A program made the position numbers and the translations under genes. This document shows, piece after piece, positions 62,574-64,000 of a DNA stretch of 64,000 nt. Within the stretch, counting starts at the first letter, position 1, and every line of letters begins with the position of its first letter. The notes beneath the pieces are model-generated. The model searched no databases, was not told the origin of the DNA, and saw nothing but the letters and a program-made list of their open reading frames with translations. This stretch comes from Vondammii sp040505895 (GTDB lineage: Bacteria > Pseudomonadota > Gammaproteobacteria > Chromatiales > Chromatiaceae). The stretch is taken from contig JBEVXU010000007.1 in NCBI GenBank assembly GCA_040505895.1, forward strand, positions 310,001 through 374,000, given 5' to 3'.

Positions 62574-63499
62574 GCTGCCCCCTTTTCCAATAACGCTATC
62601 GCCTGACGAACAATACCGGCACTGTCGAGCCCATAGTGGGCCCAGAGGAGCTCTGGATCTGCAGCCTGTGCGTAATCGGTTACACCGATAGTGGAAAAAT
62701 GTGGCGTGACATGACGACGCATCAGTTCGACTGCCAACTCATCCGCCAAGCCACCTCGCACCGCATGATCCTCCACCACCAGCAGATGGGAGAAGGGAGC
62801 CACCTGTCCAGCCAGTGCTTCTCCATCTACCGGCATAGAGGAGATATTGAGCACACCAGCAGATATACCCTGTTCTGCCAAGCGCTGGCAGGCTTCGACT
62901 GCCACTGCCACTGTACCCCCCATCGTCGCAATCAACAGCTGACCCCCTTCTACAATCATCCCCGGTTGGCCGAATTGGAAGCTGTATGCCTCGTGGTGAA
63001 GTTCAGGCAGATCCTGCCGGCACAGTCTCAGATAGGTAGGACGCTGGTGGGAGAGTGCGTACTCCAGCATCTGCCGGGTCTCGATACCGTCAGCGGGGTG
63101 AAGAATTTCAATATTGTGCAGGCTGCGCATTACTGCCAGATCCCGTAATCCCATCTGGGTCGGGCCATCCTTGCCGATGGCAAGCCCAGCATGAGAACCC
63201 ACCAGAATAACCCCAGCCTCATTGAGGGCCACCGACTGAAAGATCTCGAGGAACTTTCCCGTAAGAAAGGCACCGAAGCTGCTCACCAGGGGACGAAAAC
63301 CCTCTTGGGCCAGACCGGTGGCAATACCCAGAGCGTTGGCTTCGGCGATACCGCACTGATAGAAACGTTCGGGAAAACGTTCCCCAAAGCGGGCTGAACG
63401 GGTGGCGGAGCCGAGATCAGCATCAACCACCACCAGCTGCGTGTGTTCTTCACCCAGGTCGGTCAATATCTGCGAAAACCATTCACGGGTCGCCTTCAT
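62570..63499 (-). CDS. Transketolase-like, C-terminal subunit
   Basis: 309 aa holding the pyrimidine-binding and C-terminal domains of a thiamine-diphosphate transketolase. LVVVDADLGSATRSARFGER opens the first domain, the activating Glu is in YQCGIAEANALGIATGLAQE near residue 48, and GLAIGKDGPTQMGLRDLAVM lies near residue 110. It needs the N-terminal subunit encoded just upstream (4-nt overlap). Split transketolases are common in secondary and surface-sugar pathways; the reaction moves a two-carbon unit between sugar phosphates. Confidence 0.92.
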   Translation of the reverse strand: MKATREWFSQILTDLGEEHTQLVVVDADLGSATRSARFGERFPERFYQCGIAEANALGIATGLAQEGFRPLVSSFGAFLTGKFLEIFQSVALNEAGVILVGSHAGLAIGKDGPTQMGLRDLAVMRSLHNIEILHPADGIETRQMLEYALSHQRPTYLRLCRQDLPELHHEAYSFQFGQPGMIVEGGQLLIATMGGTVAVAVEACQRLAEQGISAGVLNISSMPVDGEALAGQVAPFSHLLVVEDHAVRGGLADELAVELMRRHVTPHFSTIGVTDYAQAADPELLWAHYGLDSAGIVRQAIALLEKGAA

Positions 63500-64000
63500 A
63501 GCAGCACCTCCGGCAGCCCCATCATCTCACGCGCCTGTTCGATCTCATCGCGGTCAGGCACCCCGGCGTGAGCGCCATCACGAAAACTCTGGCCCGGAGC
63601 AAGATAGCCCTTGGTAGTGTGAGCGATAACAAGAGAGGGGCGATCATCAACACCACCTGCCTGCAGAGCAGCCATCAAGGCCCGGTCATCATGGCCGTCA
63701 ATCTCCTCCACTCGCCAACCGAACGCCAGCCACTTCTCTGCAAGGGGCTCCAGAGAGAGGGTTTTATCGACGGCGCCATCGCTCTGTTTTTTGTTGTAGT
63801 CGATAATCGCCGTTAGATTTGAGAGCCGATTGAAACCGGCATACATAGCCGCTTCCCAAACCTGCCCCTCCTGACACTCACCATCACCGAGCAGGCAGTA
63901 GACATGCTGATCCATCCCTTTAGCCCGTTTGCCGAGGGCTCGGCCAATGGACACGGAGAGACCCTGCCCCAAAGCACCAGTACTGACATCCACCCAGGGA
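63496..64000 (-). CDS. Transketolase-like, N-terminal subunit (cut by window edge)
   Basis: C-terminal 168 codons of the thiamine-diphosphate-binding subunit. VDVSTGALGQGLSVSIGRAL near the visible start is the conserved motif after the first His site. VYCLLGDGECQEGQVWEAAM with the GDG motif binds Mg and thiamine diphosphate, and AIIDYNKKQSDG follows. The start codon lies beyond base 64000: the frame is open to the edge (reading PWVDVS), so the in-frame ATG at 63993 is internal. It is the first visible gene of the operon. Confidence 0.92.
   Translation of the reverse strand, partial: PWVDVSTGALGQGLSVSIGRALGKRAKGMDQHVYCLLGDGECQEGQVWEAAMYAGFNRLSNLTAIIDYNKKQSDGAVDKTLSLEPLAEKWLAFGWRVEEIDGHDDRALMAALQAGGVDDRPSLVIAHTTKGYLAPGQSFRDGAHAGVPDRDEIEQAREMMGLPEVLL

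Overview
This window is a piece of a gammaproteobacterial chromosome. The evidence is gene order: carA-carB-greA, divergent yhbY, then rlmE-ftsH-folP-glmM-tpiA-secG-tRNA-Leu(GAG), together with rpsP-rimM-trmD-rplS, ffh and guaB-guaA. All are arranged as in Pseudomonas-like and related Gammaproteobacteria. Here the nuo (respiratory complex I) operon follows the tRNA-Leu. nuoC and nuoD are separate genes, unlike the fused gene of E. coli. I cannot name the genus; a predicted rhodoquinone-forming enzyme (RquA) suggests a lifestyle with anaerobic or low-oxygen phases.

Layout. 1-8892: nuoJ (cut by the window edge) to nuoA, minus strand. 9046-16899: tRNA-Leu, secG, tpiA, glmM, folP, ftsH, rlmE, yhbY, greA. 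17020-21447: carB and carA. 21660-26243: two thioredoxin-family proteins, trmO, and a split PAS/chemoreceptor pair. 26244-32664 is gene-poor accessory DNA with rquA, an unknown barrel-like protein, a MinD-like ATPase, a glycosyltransferase and small proteins. 32708-33043 holds tRNA-Ser(CGA) and a broken tandem copy. 33223-35146: mltF and tadA. 35241-42647 is a likely genomic island, bounded by a near-identical repeat that includes the 3' end of guaA. Its guaA-proximal end carries diverged fragments of mltF and tadA. Its cargo is a NYN-domain protein, a DUF1611 plus ornithine/alanine-racemase-like pair flanked by two copies of a palindromic element, cbpM-cbpA, a DUF1488 protein and a relic of a cyclic-glucan synthase gene. 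42634-53352 is core again: guaA, guaB, xseA, a Bcr-type efflux pump, rplS-trmD-rimM-rpsP, ffh and a CcsA-like protein.

53567-64000 is a surface-sugar region. A CgeB-like glycosyltransferase and a radical SAM protein on the plus strand face a minus-strand operon. In order of transcription that operon encodes a split transketolase, a shikimate-dehydrogenase-like oxidoreductase, a double cupin, a nucleotidyltransferase-kinase fusion, a GmhA-like isomerase, an RmlD-like reductase and a second radical SAM protein. Five successive junctions are 4-nt stop/start overlaps. I read it as a pathway for an unusual activated sugar or cyclitol; the product is unknown and the operon continues past the window end.

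Small repeats are frequent: a REP family related to the Pseudomonas-type GGAGCG...CGCTCC repeats, GGGGAGAGG palindromes, a CCTAGA-bounded palindromic element, a 25-bp perfect inverted repeat, and hairpins with unrelated stems but a common TCCN loop. One set of the last has split a tRNA-Ser copy in its anticodon loop.
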